Positions 1 through 12,950 of a stretch of 64,000 nucleotides of DNA are shown piece by piece (within the stretch, counting starts at the first letter, position 1; every line of letters starts with the position of its first letter). The DNA is from Ligustrum vulgare (lineage: Eukaryota; Streptophyta; Magnoliopsida; Lamiales; Oleaceae), in assembly GCA_963555705.1 (NCBI GenBank), contig OY743187.1, positions 12,662,133 to 12,726,132 on the forward strand. Direction: 5' to 3'. The notes under the pieces were generated by a model that saw only the letters and a program-made list of their open reading frames with translations, searched no databases and had not been told where the DNA came from. The translations under genes and the position numbers were made by a program.

Positions 1-211
1 ACATTTATTAAAGATCAATATTCAAACTTTAAAATAAATAGAACTAATCCAAGTTTTGAAAAACTTCTTTAAAAACTACATTTGTGGTCGAACTGATTGG
101 TTGTCCATATTTATCACAAATTAGTATTTTCAATCCAGCACGATTTGTAACTCTAGATACTGCTATATAGAGTTGTCCATGACTGAAAACTGGTCGTTTC
201 AGATAAAGTCC

Positions 212-249
<38 letters not shown>

Positions 250-2420
250 ACCCTGACTTTTGTTAATAGTCATAGCATATGAAAAAATTAAAGGAAATTA
301 CATTCGTTGAAACTTAAAAGGTAATCTTGGGTCTGATGGAGTTAAAGTCATTCTTGGAATAAAAACTTTATGCCCATAATTGCTTCCTGAAATAACCTTC
401 GCTTCTAGAACATGATTACCAAGTCTTGTAATAACTAATCTAGTCCCATTACACAGGCCGGCAAAATAATCAATATTTTTGAGTAACATAACTGGAACTC
501 CAACCTTCAAATTCAACTCATGATTAGGCATTCCTGAACACTTGATGTTATTTAAAAACTCTGGAGTATGAAGATCTTCAAGTAAATCAATACTTGAATT
601 TGATTTGGCAGCTACATCAGAACTGAAATATGTTTTATCTCCAGTTTGATTAAGAGATAACATATATTCATTTACTGATTCAACAACTTCAAGAGTTGGA
701 GCAAGAATTGCTCTTTCTTGCGAATATGATGGGTCGTTAATATTTTCCGAAAAAGAAAGATATGTGCTTTCTACAATTGCTGCAATTGAATCTTGTGGAT
801 CTTTTATTAAAAGATCATCGGGTATCTCAATGGTTGCATGACCATCATTTCGACCACCAACCGTTCCATCTCCAATACTTGTTATCCAATCAGAGAAAGT
901 CTTTAATTCAATAGAATGAATGTTTGATTCAAGATTCTAAAGTCTCATGTTCTTGGTCAATCTCAAAACTTTACAATCCCTCCACAAGTATGAGGAATTG
1001 ATGGTTGCAAGTACAATATCTTGCCTACTTCCTTTCGGAATGACAGGTAAAATCTGTCTAAAATCTCCTCCAAAAACAATTACTTTACCCCCAAAAGGTT
1101 GTTTCAAACTCAATGGATTGTTGAACCTTAAAATGTCTCTCATAGCTTTGTCCAGAGCTTCAAAACAATATCTATGCATAATAAGCGCCTCATCCCAGAT
1201 AATAAGTTTAGTTTTAACAATTAACTCTGCAAGTGGACTCCCTTGTTTAATATTGCAGGTTGAATCTTCATTGGGAGTAAGAGGAATTGCAAATCTAGAA
1301 TGAGCTATTCTACCTCCTGGTAGAAGAAGAGATGCTATACCACTGGATGCTACTGTCAACACAATTTCTCCTTTTGATCTTAAAGCTGCAGACAAAGTTC
1401 TCCACACAAAAGTCTTCCCCGTACCTCCGTATCCATACAAAAAGAATACCTCACCCTGGTCATTTTCAACAGCACGCATTATTACTTCATAAACATTCTT
1501 CTGCTCATCAGTAAGATTTGATACTAAAAATTCGTGCTCTTTAGTCAAGGCATTTCTATCATAATGCAATTCATCTTGTATAAGCCTATTATATCGAACA
1601 AACTCGTCGACGGTCTCGGGGAAAGGCATCATGTGAAAGTCACGAAGACTTTTCCCACTACTTTGCAATATTTTTTCAATCTCTAAAAGAGTATAATCTT
1701 TTATTTGCTCTTCACTCAATTCCAAATTTGTACATTGAAACAAACAGAGAATTACATTTAATTAAAACAATTACATACTAATTATTATTATTATTACTAT
1801 TATTATTATATAATGAAAATAGTGATTAAAGAACATAATACCTTCATGATTCAAAAGATTGCGTTGTCTATAGAGTATATCTTCTTACAGATACCTCCAA
1901 CTCTCTTCCCAAACATATTCAGGTCTCGACAAAGAACCCGAAATTAGAAAAGTTGCAAATAAAGTTCTCAAATATTTTGCAGAGCCCCAATGACTTGCTT
2001 CAACTATACCATCGACATATTCTTTGTCATCGTCTAACAAACCAAGTGCATAGCAAGCATCTCTGAATGAATCATATTGAACACCATTTATTCTCCTTAT
2101 TTCTTCATAACTTCTTGGTCCTCGAACTACATTTAGTAGAGTTCTCAAATAATACTTTTCACCACAGCTTGAAGGGACATAAAAGATTCGCCCAATCGAA
2201 AATCCAAGCTTCCTTGGCTGCACTCTCTCGATGATTGCTTCCATACAAATTTAGTAGGAAACTCTGCATAACTTAGCTCCCGTGCTTCAACATATTTCTG
2301 ATTAGCCTCCATCCATGCTAAAAACATTGTCTGGTTCACGGTAGGTCGACTAATGACAGCATCAATTGTATCAGTATCTGAAAAAATTATATTTTGCTCA
2401 TTGGGAAGATGGAAATTCAA
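1..2420 (-). pseudogene. Helitron PIF1-like helicase module (broken)
   Basis: This is the superfamily 1 helicase half of a Helitron Rep-Hel protein, which would unwind DNA for rolling-circle transposition. Visible motifs are Walker A GYGGTGKT, Walker B IIWDEA, GGDFRQILPV, the NMRL segment, the C-terminal GVPVMLLKN and, near 130-190, SHGQLYIAVSRV. One frame runs from 1743 leftward but is cut by stops at 937-939 and 298-300. A (GA)16 tract at 215-246 adds 32 nt between QS and VGLYLKRP and shifts the frame. A further stop follows WRYL at 1885. An intron probably lies at about 1744-1842 (donor GAAG/GTATTATG on the minus strand). Upstream pieces at 1885-2244 and 2145-2420 overlap in different frames, which implies another frameshift. 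The family assignment is secure and the gene is dead. Confidence 0.85.
215..246. repeat. (GA)16 microsatellite inside helicase ORF
   Basis: Sixteen GA units lie within the region coding for the last helicase motifs. On the minus strand they read as alternating Ser and Leu codons, but the length (32 nt) is not a multiple of three, so the downstream SHGQLYIAVSRV motif is out of frame. Confidence 0.9.
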
Positions 2421-2441
2421 TCTTTCAACTGGAGGGTCTCT

Positions 2442-4634
2442 TTAATGAATATCAAATCCAAAAATTCTCCAAGATGCCTCACATGGTGAGATGTATCTGC
2501 AGTCATAGTACATGCTTATTTCATCCACATGACTCTGTACATCATTATCATCATCACCAGTACTACGGTAAAAAGTTGCGGCAACTCGGTCGTGTCCTTT
2601 ATTGACATATTTGAAAAGATACTTAATTGATCTTGATTGGTTGCACCACTCAACGTTTATATGAGTACCATACTTTAACAATCAGTAACGATTATGTGGC
2701 ACTACATATCTGTTATCCAACTCAACTCCATTCTTTGTAATTGTTCTTCCATTATCTCTCCTTCTATAAATTGGATAGCCATCTTCATCAATAGTAGTAA
2801 AATCTATATACCTCTTGGGATATTGCTTTGTACACTTTCCATCCAACATACATGGAGAATTTTTTCTCAGACTACCGCATGGACCGTGCATCATCAAATT
2901 TTTAATGGCAGTGTAGTAATTCGGATCACTTGCTTCATCAGGTATCTCAGCTGAAATGATTTTATCAATATCTTCACCTGTTGGATACTTATCGTCTTGA
3001 TACAAAAAAATAAGTATATGTGCACGTGGTAGGCCACGTTTTTGGAACTCAATAGTATATATAACTGTTACAACAATTTGTAATATTGGATTTAAAATAC
3101 TCATTTTATATTAAAAAAAATTGCATACTTTAAAAATATCAACATATAAATGTATTACCTGCTTTAACTCTTCCAAATATCTTGTTTTACCTCAGATCTT
3201 TTATTAAATGATCAAGTTTGACCTCGAATATTCTGCAGAGTATATCTGGTCGATCCTCCGGTTTTAAGCCTCTTTTTTCAACAAATCAAACGATCTCCGG
3301 CCATTTTGCATTACATGTATATGTTATGAATAGGCCAGGATATCCAGCCCACTTACATATGGACATTGCATCTTGATAATTTTGAATCGTGTATCGTGCT
3401 GCACCTGTGAAAGAATATAGTGACATCACAATTTGTTATTGTACTACAACAGTAGCTTTTGCCAAAAACATTTGAGGCCACGTAACTCAGAATTTTAAAT
3501 AAACATATAATGTAAGCAAAAGACTATATATATATATATATATATATATTCGTCACAGTTGAAAACAGAAATAAAATACTAAGTATCGTGTCACACCTGT
3601 GAAGGAAGATGGTAAGATCACACGTTGTCCTTGTGAAGAGGGATTAGTTTCTCCTCTTAAGATTGCCTCTGTCAACCCTCTATACATCTCAGACCTTAAT
3701 TCCTTTTGATGGGTACGTATATAGGATATACGTGAAGATTCAACCATTGTATAAGCATCAACTAAGAATTGTTGAAACAACATTCTTGAGAATAAAATAT
3801 TAGGGGGCTCATGTTCCCTTTCTTGCAATCTATATGCAAAAAACTCTCTCATGCTTATCTTTGTCCTTCTAGCTAGAGAAGTTTTGTTTAACTCTTTCAA
3901 CGGGACATCCTCTCGATATCTGTCTTCACCATATGGGAAAAGTAATGGATATTGGAGTCCAAGATATGATGCATTTAACTCAGTAATTCGCTTCAATACT
4001 CCAGTTTGAGTTTCAACAATGATATCCCTATCGGATGGAGATGTTTCGAAGTCGCCAACAATCAACGCTGCAACTTCAGATACGGCTGGTAAATTATATC
4101 TCCTTCCATCTCGTTCCCTCCTTCCAATGAGTCTGAGCTTCAAATTTGAAGATATGGGTTCGCGAATTGTATCCCTGACCATTCTAAAAGATTTTACTAA
4201 AACATTGTGCTTGTCAAGCATCATCTTCAAATCAGTGACAATCTCATCGTGTAGCTTATTGATGTTAGTATTACGACTGTTACACATAAAAATGATGCAA
4301 GCATTTCTTAGCACAACCAGTTAAATTTTAAATTATACGAAAAAATCAATAAATAAATAAAATACCTGACAGCCTGCATTCTATTTGACACCTCATTATC
4401 AGTGTCATAGATATACAACTGAGCAAACTTTGGTTGAGATCCTTCAGGCGGCAACAAACTTCCGATCATATGATAGTTTTGACCATGTAATCTAAATACC
4501 GGAGGTCCTCTACCTTGATTAAAACTTGAATCAATCTTTCCACCCATGGATGTAAAAGAAAACATCATATTGTATGATCGAATGTTTTCTAAAAAATGTT
4601 TGCTTTTTTTCATTTCCGCCGTAAAATAGATCAT
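2442..4634 (-). pseudogene. Helitron Rep (HUH) nuclease module (broken)
   Basis: This is the rolling-circle endonuclease half of the Helitron protein. Minus-strand pieces in order are: the N-terminal segment (4308-4634), the Helitron_like_N domain (3597-4314), an exon at about 3175-3404 reading NYQDAMSICKWAGYPGLFIT, the HUH region (2682-3104) and the two-tyrosine motif YLFKYVNKGHDR (2442-2681). A well-formed intron spans 3405-3596: the donor follows TTCACAG, the acceptor is CACAG/GTGCA, and a TA repeat lies inside. The family HUH motif is usually GLPHAHI; here it reads GLPRAHI because the codon at 3024-3026 encodes Arg. The catalytic tyrosine pair remains. Frame changes between pieces show the gene is not functional. 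Confidence 0.83.
3520..3550. repeat. (TA)n microsatellite in Rep intron
   Basis: Pure TA tract inside the 3405-3596 intron of the Rep gene. Confidence 0.9.
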
Positions 4635-4759
4635 TAAGAACTTGAGGAGGGTTTTTTAATTTAGTTGTATCACACTTATAGTTTTGAAAAAAATGGTATT
4701 TAATTAGAGCTGATAATAATTTCTTCTAGTTTTTAAGAAAGGATACCTATTGCTTTTAT

Positions 4760-6705
4760 CTTCTATATGCAAACGAATGTAATGCTATTAATTTTATCAT
4801 GTAATATTTGAAAAATTGAAAGAAAATCTGATAGTAAGACATTGCTTGTTCTGCATGGTTTGTTGCTCATATCTTTTCTAGAGCTCTCGTGTGAAAATAT
4901 GTATTATTGTGAAATATATAACCTCTATCATTTGTTTGCATTCATGTCATAGGAAATTTTCCTAATTAATCACATAGCTTCAACGTTTGCATCTCTAAAT
5001 ATAAAGCTAGATTATAAAAACTATAATAAACCTTTTTAATAAAATTATAACGATTATTCAATTACCATTTGTGATATCACTCAATGTGTTTCTGAAGTGA
5101 TCTTGTGTACTGCACATAGGTCTCTGACGGTTTTGCGTTGAATGTGATTGGTATAGCACATTTTCTGCAAATCCAAATACATAAATCTTTAGTACATTAC
5201 ATAGGGTTATTGTAAATAATGTATTGTAGTATAAGTGGGAAAAATTGGTTTTTGTAGGTAGTATGTCTTTAGGTCTTACCATCTTTCTGTGATTCGTTTG
5301 GCTCATGTGTGCTATGTTGGCCATACACGTGAAAGTCTTGGTCTATTAGCAATTTAATAGAACCAACAATGTTAACAACTGCTTTGTTACTAATTAATAA
5401 GGTTAAAATCCAAAAAATGAGCAAGAGTAACAATTACTAATTAACAAAAATTAACAATATAAATCAGGTGTCACAAAATCATAAAATTGAATATGTTTTT
5501 AAGAGAAGATACTTACTGGTGCCGAAATTGGAATTATTTTTGTTTGAAATTGTTGAAGAATGGTCATCCATACATAATTTTGATGTTCGATCAGATATTC
5601 TAATTCTGATTCCATTATGTAGTTTATGCTTCCCAGGACACAGGACATTGTTGGCTCTATATGGTTTGTTGGCAGTACGTACGTTGTCCATAGGTCATGT
5701 GTGAAATTTCTGTGTAATTGACAACTGAATAGCTTTTATCTTCTACATCCATACCTGTCACAAAAAAATTATCTTAATTATTCACATGGTCACTAATTTT
5801 GATATCATTTTTTTTTTTTTTTGATTCATGTCACCTATAATAATACAAACGAATGAAATGCTATTAATTTTATCACGTAGTACTTAAAATAATTTTGAAA
5901 TAAAATCTAATTATTTTTTGTAATAAATTTTAAGTTAAGGAACTTACTGCTGCTCAAATTGGTGTTCATTTCGTTAGAAACTATAGAAGAATGGTCATCA
6001 ATACATAACTCTAATGAATTTTTGACTGAAACTCTTATTCCATTATTTAGTCTATGCTTTCCAGAAGACAAGAGATTGCTTGTTTTGTTGCTTGTATATT
6101 GTCTAGAGCTCTCGTGTGAAATTCTAGTATTAATGGCTTCAATGTTTGCATCTCTAAATGTGAATCCATATAATTTATAATAATTATAATAAGCATCTAT
6201 TTTACATATAATTGTAGTGATGATTCATTTACCATTTGTGATATCACTCAATGTTTTTCTTAAATGATTTTGTGTATTGCACATAGGTCTCTGACTGTGT
6301 TGACTTGAATGTGATTGGTATGGCACATTTTTTGCAGAATCCAAATACACAAATCTTTAGTACATTATGTAGGGTTATTGTAAATAATGTATTGTAGTAT
6401 AAGTTGTAAAAAATTGGTTATTGTATTTAGTATTAAAGACTGTAGAAAATCTAGGAAACAATAATATTATAAGAATATACAACAGAAAGTTTACACCTTA
6501 TTTAAAAAGGGGAAAAAAAAAAAAAAAAAAAAGAATCACCCAAATAGGAATTTTCTCAGCCTTAATAAAGATTCAATGTTATCACATACAATAAACCTAC
6601 ACTATACTAACTATTTTACAAAGAATCAGGAAAATAATCACAATATAAAAAGTAACTAACCTTCAGAATCATTGAAAGATCGACGACGCTTAAGACTTTT
6701 TGTCA
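4760..6705 (-). pseudogene. N-terminal exons of Helitron protein, with tandem duplication
   Basis: A likely first exon on the minus strand (6705 down to about 6661) begins MTKSLKRRRSFNDSE and ends at a GTTAGT donor. It is followed by small exon-like pieces. One reads SQRPMCNTQNHLRKTLSDITNG (6230-6330) with a near copy SQ..QRPMCSTQDHF at 5058-5165. Another reads GKHRLNNGIRVSV...CIDDHSS (5945-6130) with a copy at 5505-5700 (GKHKLHNGIRIRI). Nucleotide similarity of 5064-5265 to 6231-6435 is obvious by eye, with an offset of about 1.17 kb. The exon structure is inferred; a short basic start with several small exons fits plant Helitron N-termini. Confidence 0.55.
4765..6435. repeat. Tandem duplication, unit about 1.17 kb
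   Basis: Blocks at 4765-4890, 5064-5265 and 5505-5700 recur at about 5838-5910, 6231-6435 and 5945-6130. The copies have diverged by substitutions and small indels, so the duplication is not recent. Confidence 0.75.
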
Positions 6706-8464
6706 TTCTAAGAGAGTAGATGTCTCTTCACTCCAAGTTGCTTTCTTCATATTTAAGATATAAAACCATTCTGATAGTTAGAAGCCAGAAATTTCTTTAG
6801 GTTTGGTATTTTCAGCATCACGAGAACTACAAAATATATACTTGCTCAAGCATAGAAATTGGGCGGCCTAAGTATGAACTTGGGTGGCTATGGAATTAAC
6901 TAAACCCTAGATCATCAAAACAAAAAATTAAAATTAGATTTAATAAAACGAAATATAAAGCCTTATATTCTGAAATAAAACAACGAAAAAAAGAAAAATA
7001 CCTCAAATGAAAGCTGCAAAATCAAACCGCTTCTTGAAGCGAATTTGACATGTACTCTTCGATTGAATAAAGTATCTCTTAGTATCTATTCACTGAAACC
7101 TACATATAATCTGGTGTGCAGTTGTGTGTGAAAGGAGAGCGACTGATCTGCGTATAATCTGGTGCAACTGTGTGTGAAAGGAGAGCTACTGAATTCGAAT
7201 GGAGAGAAAATAAGCGGGAGGAGTAGGCTCAAGTGGATAGATAATAACTTTTAAATTATATATTATATATATATATAATATTATAATATATAATATATAA
7301 TAATATATATTATGTCACATAGGAAGTCTGCCAAAACAGATGAAAATAATGTGTAATGATGTGCTGGTAACACTACTGGAGAAGCACTTTATTTTTTAGT
7401 AAAACGAAGCACACAATAATGGGCTATAAAATTATTATGATCCGTTTGATAGTGATGGTAAAATTTGAATGGAAAAAAAATAAATTTTTTTGGGAATTGA
7501 AAGTTTAATTTGTTTGATTAATTTAATTTTGTAGGTGGAAAAAGTGGTGAAATTTTCAAGTTTTGTTATTTGATTGACATTATTTTTCATGATAAATAAA
7601 GCAAAATTTAGCTATTTTAATAAAAAAAAAAAAACTTTAATTTTTTTCAAACATTTTTATTTGATAATAATAATATTAATTTCTGAAAAAATAAATCAAC
7701 TAACAATAACAAAAAATATCAAACGTGACGAAAGTATTTACTTTGAAACATGGTAAAATGCGTGCTTATCTAATGTTGAAATTCATGTCATTCAGTTGGC
7801 CTATATATTATTTTGTTTCTTTGAAACATGGATACGGTTGCTTGTTGCATTGATTATTATATATATTAGTAATTTGTGTTAATGCACTATAATCTATATT
7901 TATTAACAATAACATAATATAATAATAATAAAAAAATGAGAGCAATCTATAATATGTGACCAAAACCACTAATGAATTGTGTAGTATGTTAATTAAGTAA
8001 AATATAAATGGTCACTAGTCTGCTGAAACAATTAAACAAAAAATAATTGTATTCCTCAAGAAGTATCAAGACATTATCTAGACATGTTTTTGATCTATTT
8101 ATAGACCATTTATTCATAGTTGTTCTAAGATACTTTAATGTAATTATTATTCCTAGTTTATACATGTATTATAAGTAGTACATAACATGTATTATAATAA
8201 ATTGAAAAGTAATAATTAACGGAACTGAAAATCAGACAACTTATACTTTTTTAGATACAAATCACCACATAGTTCAATCATAGAAAATTTACAACAGAAT
8301 TAGGAACAAATAAACATAACAAAAGTTACCATACATCATAGACGCATAGTCCACATAGTTTGATCATAGAGATTTGGCAACAAAATTAGGTACCATAAAC
8401 ATAGCAAAAGTGACCATACATCAAACAAAATAAAACTCAAAATACTGTTAATTGGGAGTCCAAT
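6706..8464. other. AT-rich spacer between the two Helitron genes
   Basis: This contains putative promoter sequence for the Rep-helicase gene (above 6705) and an almost pure AT stretch at 7255-7315. Two near-identical phrases of about 45 bp, each containing AATCTGGTG and GTGTGTGAAAGGAGAGC, occur at 7107-7145 and 7149-7187. I see no coding region or RNA gene. Confidence 0.5.
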
Positions 8465-10845
8465 TTACACTGAATCTTTTTCTTCCTTCACAATCTTCCT
8501 CAACTTGTTACTCGACATTTGGGTAGTCGGTTCGCCACCTTCAACGGTCAAAAGATTTGATCTTTTGGTCGGTGCTTTGTTTGGGGTATTGATATCAGTG
8601 TCAGCCACCAATTCCTACACACAAGTAATCTGAGTTTAGCATTCCATAGTCTGTTCATTTATGTATTAAGTTCAATGAGAAAACCTACCTTCATATTTGT
8701 AACATCAGTATGCTCTAGTCGTGAAAGTATATCGAATTCCTGAATGTTTTTTCCCATTAGAATCTTTATGTACATGTTGAATCTTGAAGAAAAATAATCA
8801 AATAACAATAACAGACACAATCTATACTAACCTGACTTTCGATGTAACGATTTGGCACATGTTTTGATATTAGATCACCATCATCAGTCAACCTCATTAC
8901 CGTGTAAACTTCAGAATGCTCTTCAACATTCTGAAGCTTAATCTGATCCTTGAATAATATATTTCTTTCTACCAGACTGTCAATTTCTACTGGATAACAT
9001 TCGTCAGCAGACTTCTGAAAGTAGATACGTGGTTATATTCAAACCATATGGATTTGGGTAATTAAATGTAGACTATTTGAGGTCAAAATTTGTACTCTAA
9101 CCAAATCATCCCTCAATTCCTGTGCATTCTTTCCAATTAGCTACAGGCATTCACGATCCCACAATAGGAATGATGCACTACCGATTCCATCAATAACTCT
9201 TACTTGAAGTCTGAACCTATTAAATCCACCAAACAATTACAAAGTATAATGATTAGGAACTATTGTTAAACTTGGTTAGCAAAGTATGATAAGTTTTCTA
9301 CCTAGGAGTTCCCGTGATGTCAAATTTATCACACTTCTCACAGTAGAACTGTTTGCCAACATGACTGACTTTCTTTGGACACTTTGTACATGACAAATAC
9401 CACCAATTTTGATCACTCTCAATAGAAATGATTGTAGCAAGAACCCAACAATTGCCAACCAAGAAATAAATATCCAAAAGCTAAAAAAAGAATTTTACGA
9501 ACTAATCTTAATTTTAAACATCATTTAGATACGATATAAATAGTTTACTTCAATAGATTCCACCAGTTCTTCAATCGTTTTCACTTCAGTATCTCCACTT
9601 GCTAGATCGTTGGAGACAGAATAAATGGACAAAGATGAAATCTAACTTATCCTTTGAGAACTGTAATCTCCTTCATTCAAGATTCTTTTAAAGAATTGGA
9701 ATAAAACAAACTATGTTGAAAGAATTAGTATAAATAAAACAAAATTTTAAATCAATGAATGTTGTTGTAAAATAGCGCAACATACTTATTTCGATATTCA
9801 TTTACTTCCTTGATTGAAGCATCAACCAACAATTTTGTGATATAGTAAGTATTCGAAATCCTAACTTCACCTGCGATGAAACATTTGTTTTAAGTTAGTA
9901 ATATTTTTTAGTAGTGCATTTTAAATATAATTTACAATAACAGCATGTTCTAATTTTTCACACTCTAGATAATTATTTAGTTCATCCGCATATTCTCCCC
10001 AAAGTGTACATTGGGGCTTATTTTTTCTATGATAAACAAATAGAAAATCATAGCATTAGTGCGCATACACAAAACATATCAGTGATCTTAAAATAAATTG
10101 CAATTATATAAAAAATATGTACTTTAAGTCTTCCATCACAATATCAATTAGCTTGCTTGACCTCCCACAAGATTCTTGGATTTTAACATTGTCTTTGCCA
10201 ATGACTTCCCCAATTACATCTGTAATCAAAGTGCAAATTTTATACAAGTCCAAAAGTCAATATGTCGGACAATGAATACATTTAACTTACCAAACAACTC
10301 ATTTTCATTTAGATTTGGTGTATTCAATATGTCTGAAAATGATCTAAAAATGAAATTTCCAATTGGGAAATTCTCATCGATTGCATCTACAACACGTGTC
10401 TTTGGCATAAAATTTAGTTTGTATTTGTGGTTTTTTATTTCATGTTGTTGTAACCAACAACAAAGTTTTCCATGATGTACAGTTGACCTTCTCGGATCAA
10501 CGATTTGAAAGATTGAACCAATGATCGCTTGATTGTGGCGTGAATCCTAACCCCCTACAAAAAAAATGGACAAAAAATTAATTGCAAATTAATTTAAATA
10601 AATCATATACTGTCAGACCTATAATTTAATAATGCATCCAAATGTAATTCCACTACAGTTTTTTCCTCAATGCAAGGATGCTATATTGATAGTTCTTGAT
10701 TAGTTAAATTGTATTTGTCAAATGTATTTTCTAACACAATTTAATTGCACAAGCACTGTACGGGAAAAAAAAAAAAAGAAGCAAGAATGAACACTGTGTT
10801 CCAAAGAAAATATAAATGTGATTCCATTACCATTTTTATATCTAT

Positions 10846-12039
10846 TGTTCGGAATTTCGCGTCCCAATAATTGTGATTATGGCGGATAATATAAAGAAAT
10901 GATCAAGAAAATGCAACAATAATGAAGAACACAATCTTGGTGACCCAGTTCAGTGCCAATCGCACCTACATCTGGGGGACTCTGAATCGAGCCCGTTCCA
11001 CTAGCCAATTCCAATGAAAGTTCTTTACAAGATTCCCGCACACAAACCGTGCGCCAATTCCTTCACGAGGAATTACCAAATCACAACCCCTATTCTCTAC
11101 AATATCACCGCACCATCATACTACACAATAGCACTTCCAATTGGCCTATACAAGGATTCAATTATGTATAGCACATATACATAAGACTCATCACAATATC
11201 CCCTCAAATTCAATGTACACATTTCAATACTTTTCATTCACAATTGTCAACAATGAATCAATCAAGAGTAATATCATCAATTTATAATAACATGAATTGA
11301 ATCAAATTATATATACCACAACCAGGTAACATTTAAGCCATACTAGAACCTTTCAAGATAAAACACACATGCACAAGTTTTTATTATCACAAAAACAAGA
11401 GGTTGAAACATAAAAGAAAACTTTTATAAAAAATGTAATTCCACATAAGGTTGTTTAAGTTGTCGCGACCAACTAAACTACCAACAAAAGTTTTCATATA
11501 ACCTTCACCTCAACCTATGTGTGTACCCCTTTATCCAGTCTAGTACTCTAACAAAGGTCATTCCTAGTGGTATATTTCCTTTTGATTCAAAACAAGAGAA
11601 TACATCTCTATCCATTGCTCCATCCACTCTATCGATTGTTCATTATCATAGAGTCTCATTACTCTATCACACTAGTCAACAACCAGTCAACCCAAAAAAT
11701 AGGTTATAACGGGTGTATCCATATCATTCTATTACCTCTCTCTTTTAATCTTCAGGACGCTGAATATTGAAGTCTTCACCTCACTCTGAGTACCCTAGGC
11801 CTAGGGATAGTACTATCATTATAACCAACTCCACCTGCAACTGATAACTAGTACTATCTTGCTGTTTTTCTCTCAATTGCACTAAAAACCCCATGTTCTG
11901 AACATGACACATCAGCCTCATTAACCGTGACCACACTACTCCATGATCTAACCACCCTTTTGGCTTTTACACGATAACCTATAATCATCAATCCTCCGGA
12001 GGACATCCTAGAAACACATATCTAGCCATAGGTTCAACA
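10846..12039 (-). repeat. 3' LTR of the RPA-intron element
   Basis: The ends are TGTT and AACA on the minus strand, with a purine-rich tract directly upstream. The last 315 bp (10,846-11,160) recur at 14,694-15,008 with a few substitutions. Confidence 0.65.
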
Positions 12040-12309
12040 TTTCCCCCCATTTTCAAATGGTGAAAATATAAGCACAGCCAAAAGTCTACAGCATAAAATG
12101 ATCAACACATTTATTATGCAATCTATCATGAGTAGTATCACAAACCTGAAGAAAAAGAAACACGACGTTGCTTACCAAGCACACGACGATCACATAAAAG
12201 CAAATCCGACATATAGTCATTTCCAAGCACGCTTTTATGAAACATATCATACACACAATGACCACATAAATGCATATAAGACATACAGTCTACATATAAC
12301 CCGCATTTA

Positions 12310-12950
12310 TCACATCAAGGTACATAAGACCCCACGGTCTCCTATAACAGCACCTATATCATCAAGAAGCTTCTTATCATTCATCCGTGCACCCGTAGTG
12401 TGCAACTCATACATGTCATTTGTGTTGGTAAACGAAACAGAGGAATCAACACCTCTAATCACATAAACAGTGGTAACATATACACCATCTCTTGTAACTC
12501 TCTTACACGTTACAAGAACACCGTTAATAATTTTCATGAGCCCATGCTCAATTTTAAGAGTCAGCCACATCTATTCTAATTGACCCACATATATCAAATT
12601 CATATTCGTCTCATGAATATATCTAACTCCACTCAATAATGAGCACACAGCCCTCATCAAATTTAACAGAAATATCACTCATCCCAACACTCTTGCATGC
12701 AATGTCATTACACAACACAATGTGATCAAAGTCATGTTCATGCAAATTGTTGAACAAATCAATATGGGATATAACATGAAAATATGTGTTAAATCAAGTA
12801 GCCATTCATGCATATGAAATTTCACAATTAAATTTATATCACAGAAGTTAACAGGATTTAATAACACATAATCCTCATTCGGGTCCAAATTAGAACAAGA
12901 TACCACATACTCCACATCTCTCTCTATCTATCTGTTCATGCTTCTCTTTA
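12310..12950 (-). pseudogene. Decayed Copia protease / gag-pre-integrase region
   Basis: On the minus strand one frame near 12,680-12,790 reads LFNNLHEHDFDHIVLCNDIA then CKSVGMSDISVKFDEG, matching the layout of Copia protease domains (GNDIACKVVGIG type). The adjacent 12,310-12,570 reads LKIEHGLMKIINGVLVTCKR, resembling the gag-pre-integrase segment. EWLLDLT stands where the catalytic D-S/T-G would be. Frame changes and stops separate the pieces. Confidence 0.6.

Noticed and set aside
5959..6180. Plus-strand open frame with hydrophobic stretches
   Set aside because: The minus strand carries the Helitron exon duplicate (GKHRLNNGIRV); the plus frame is a shadow.
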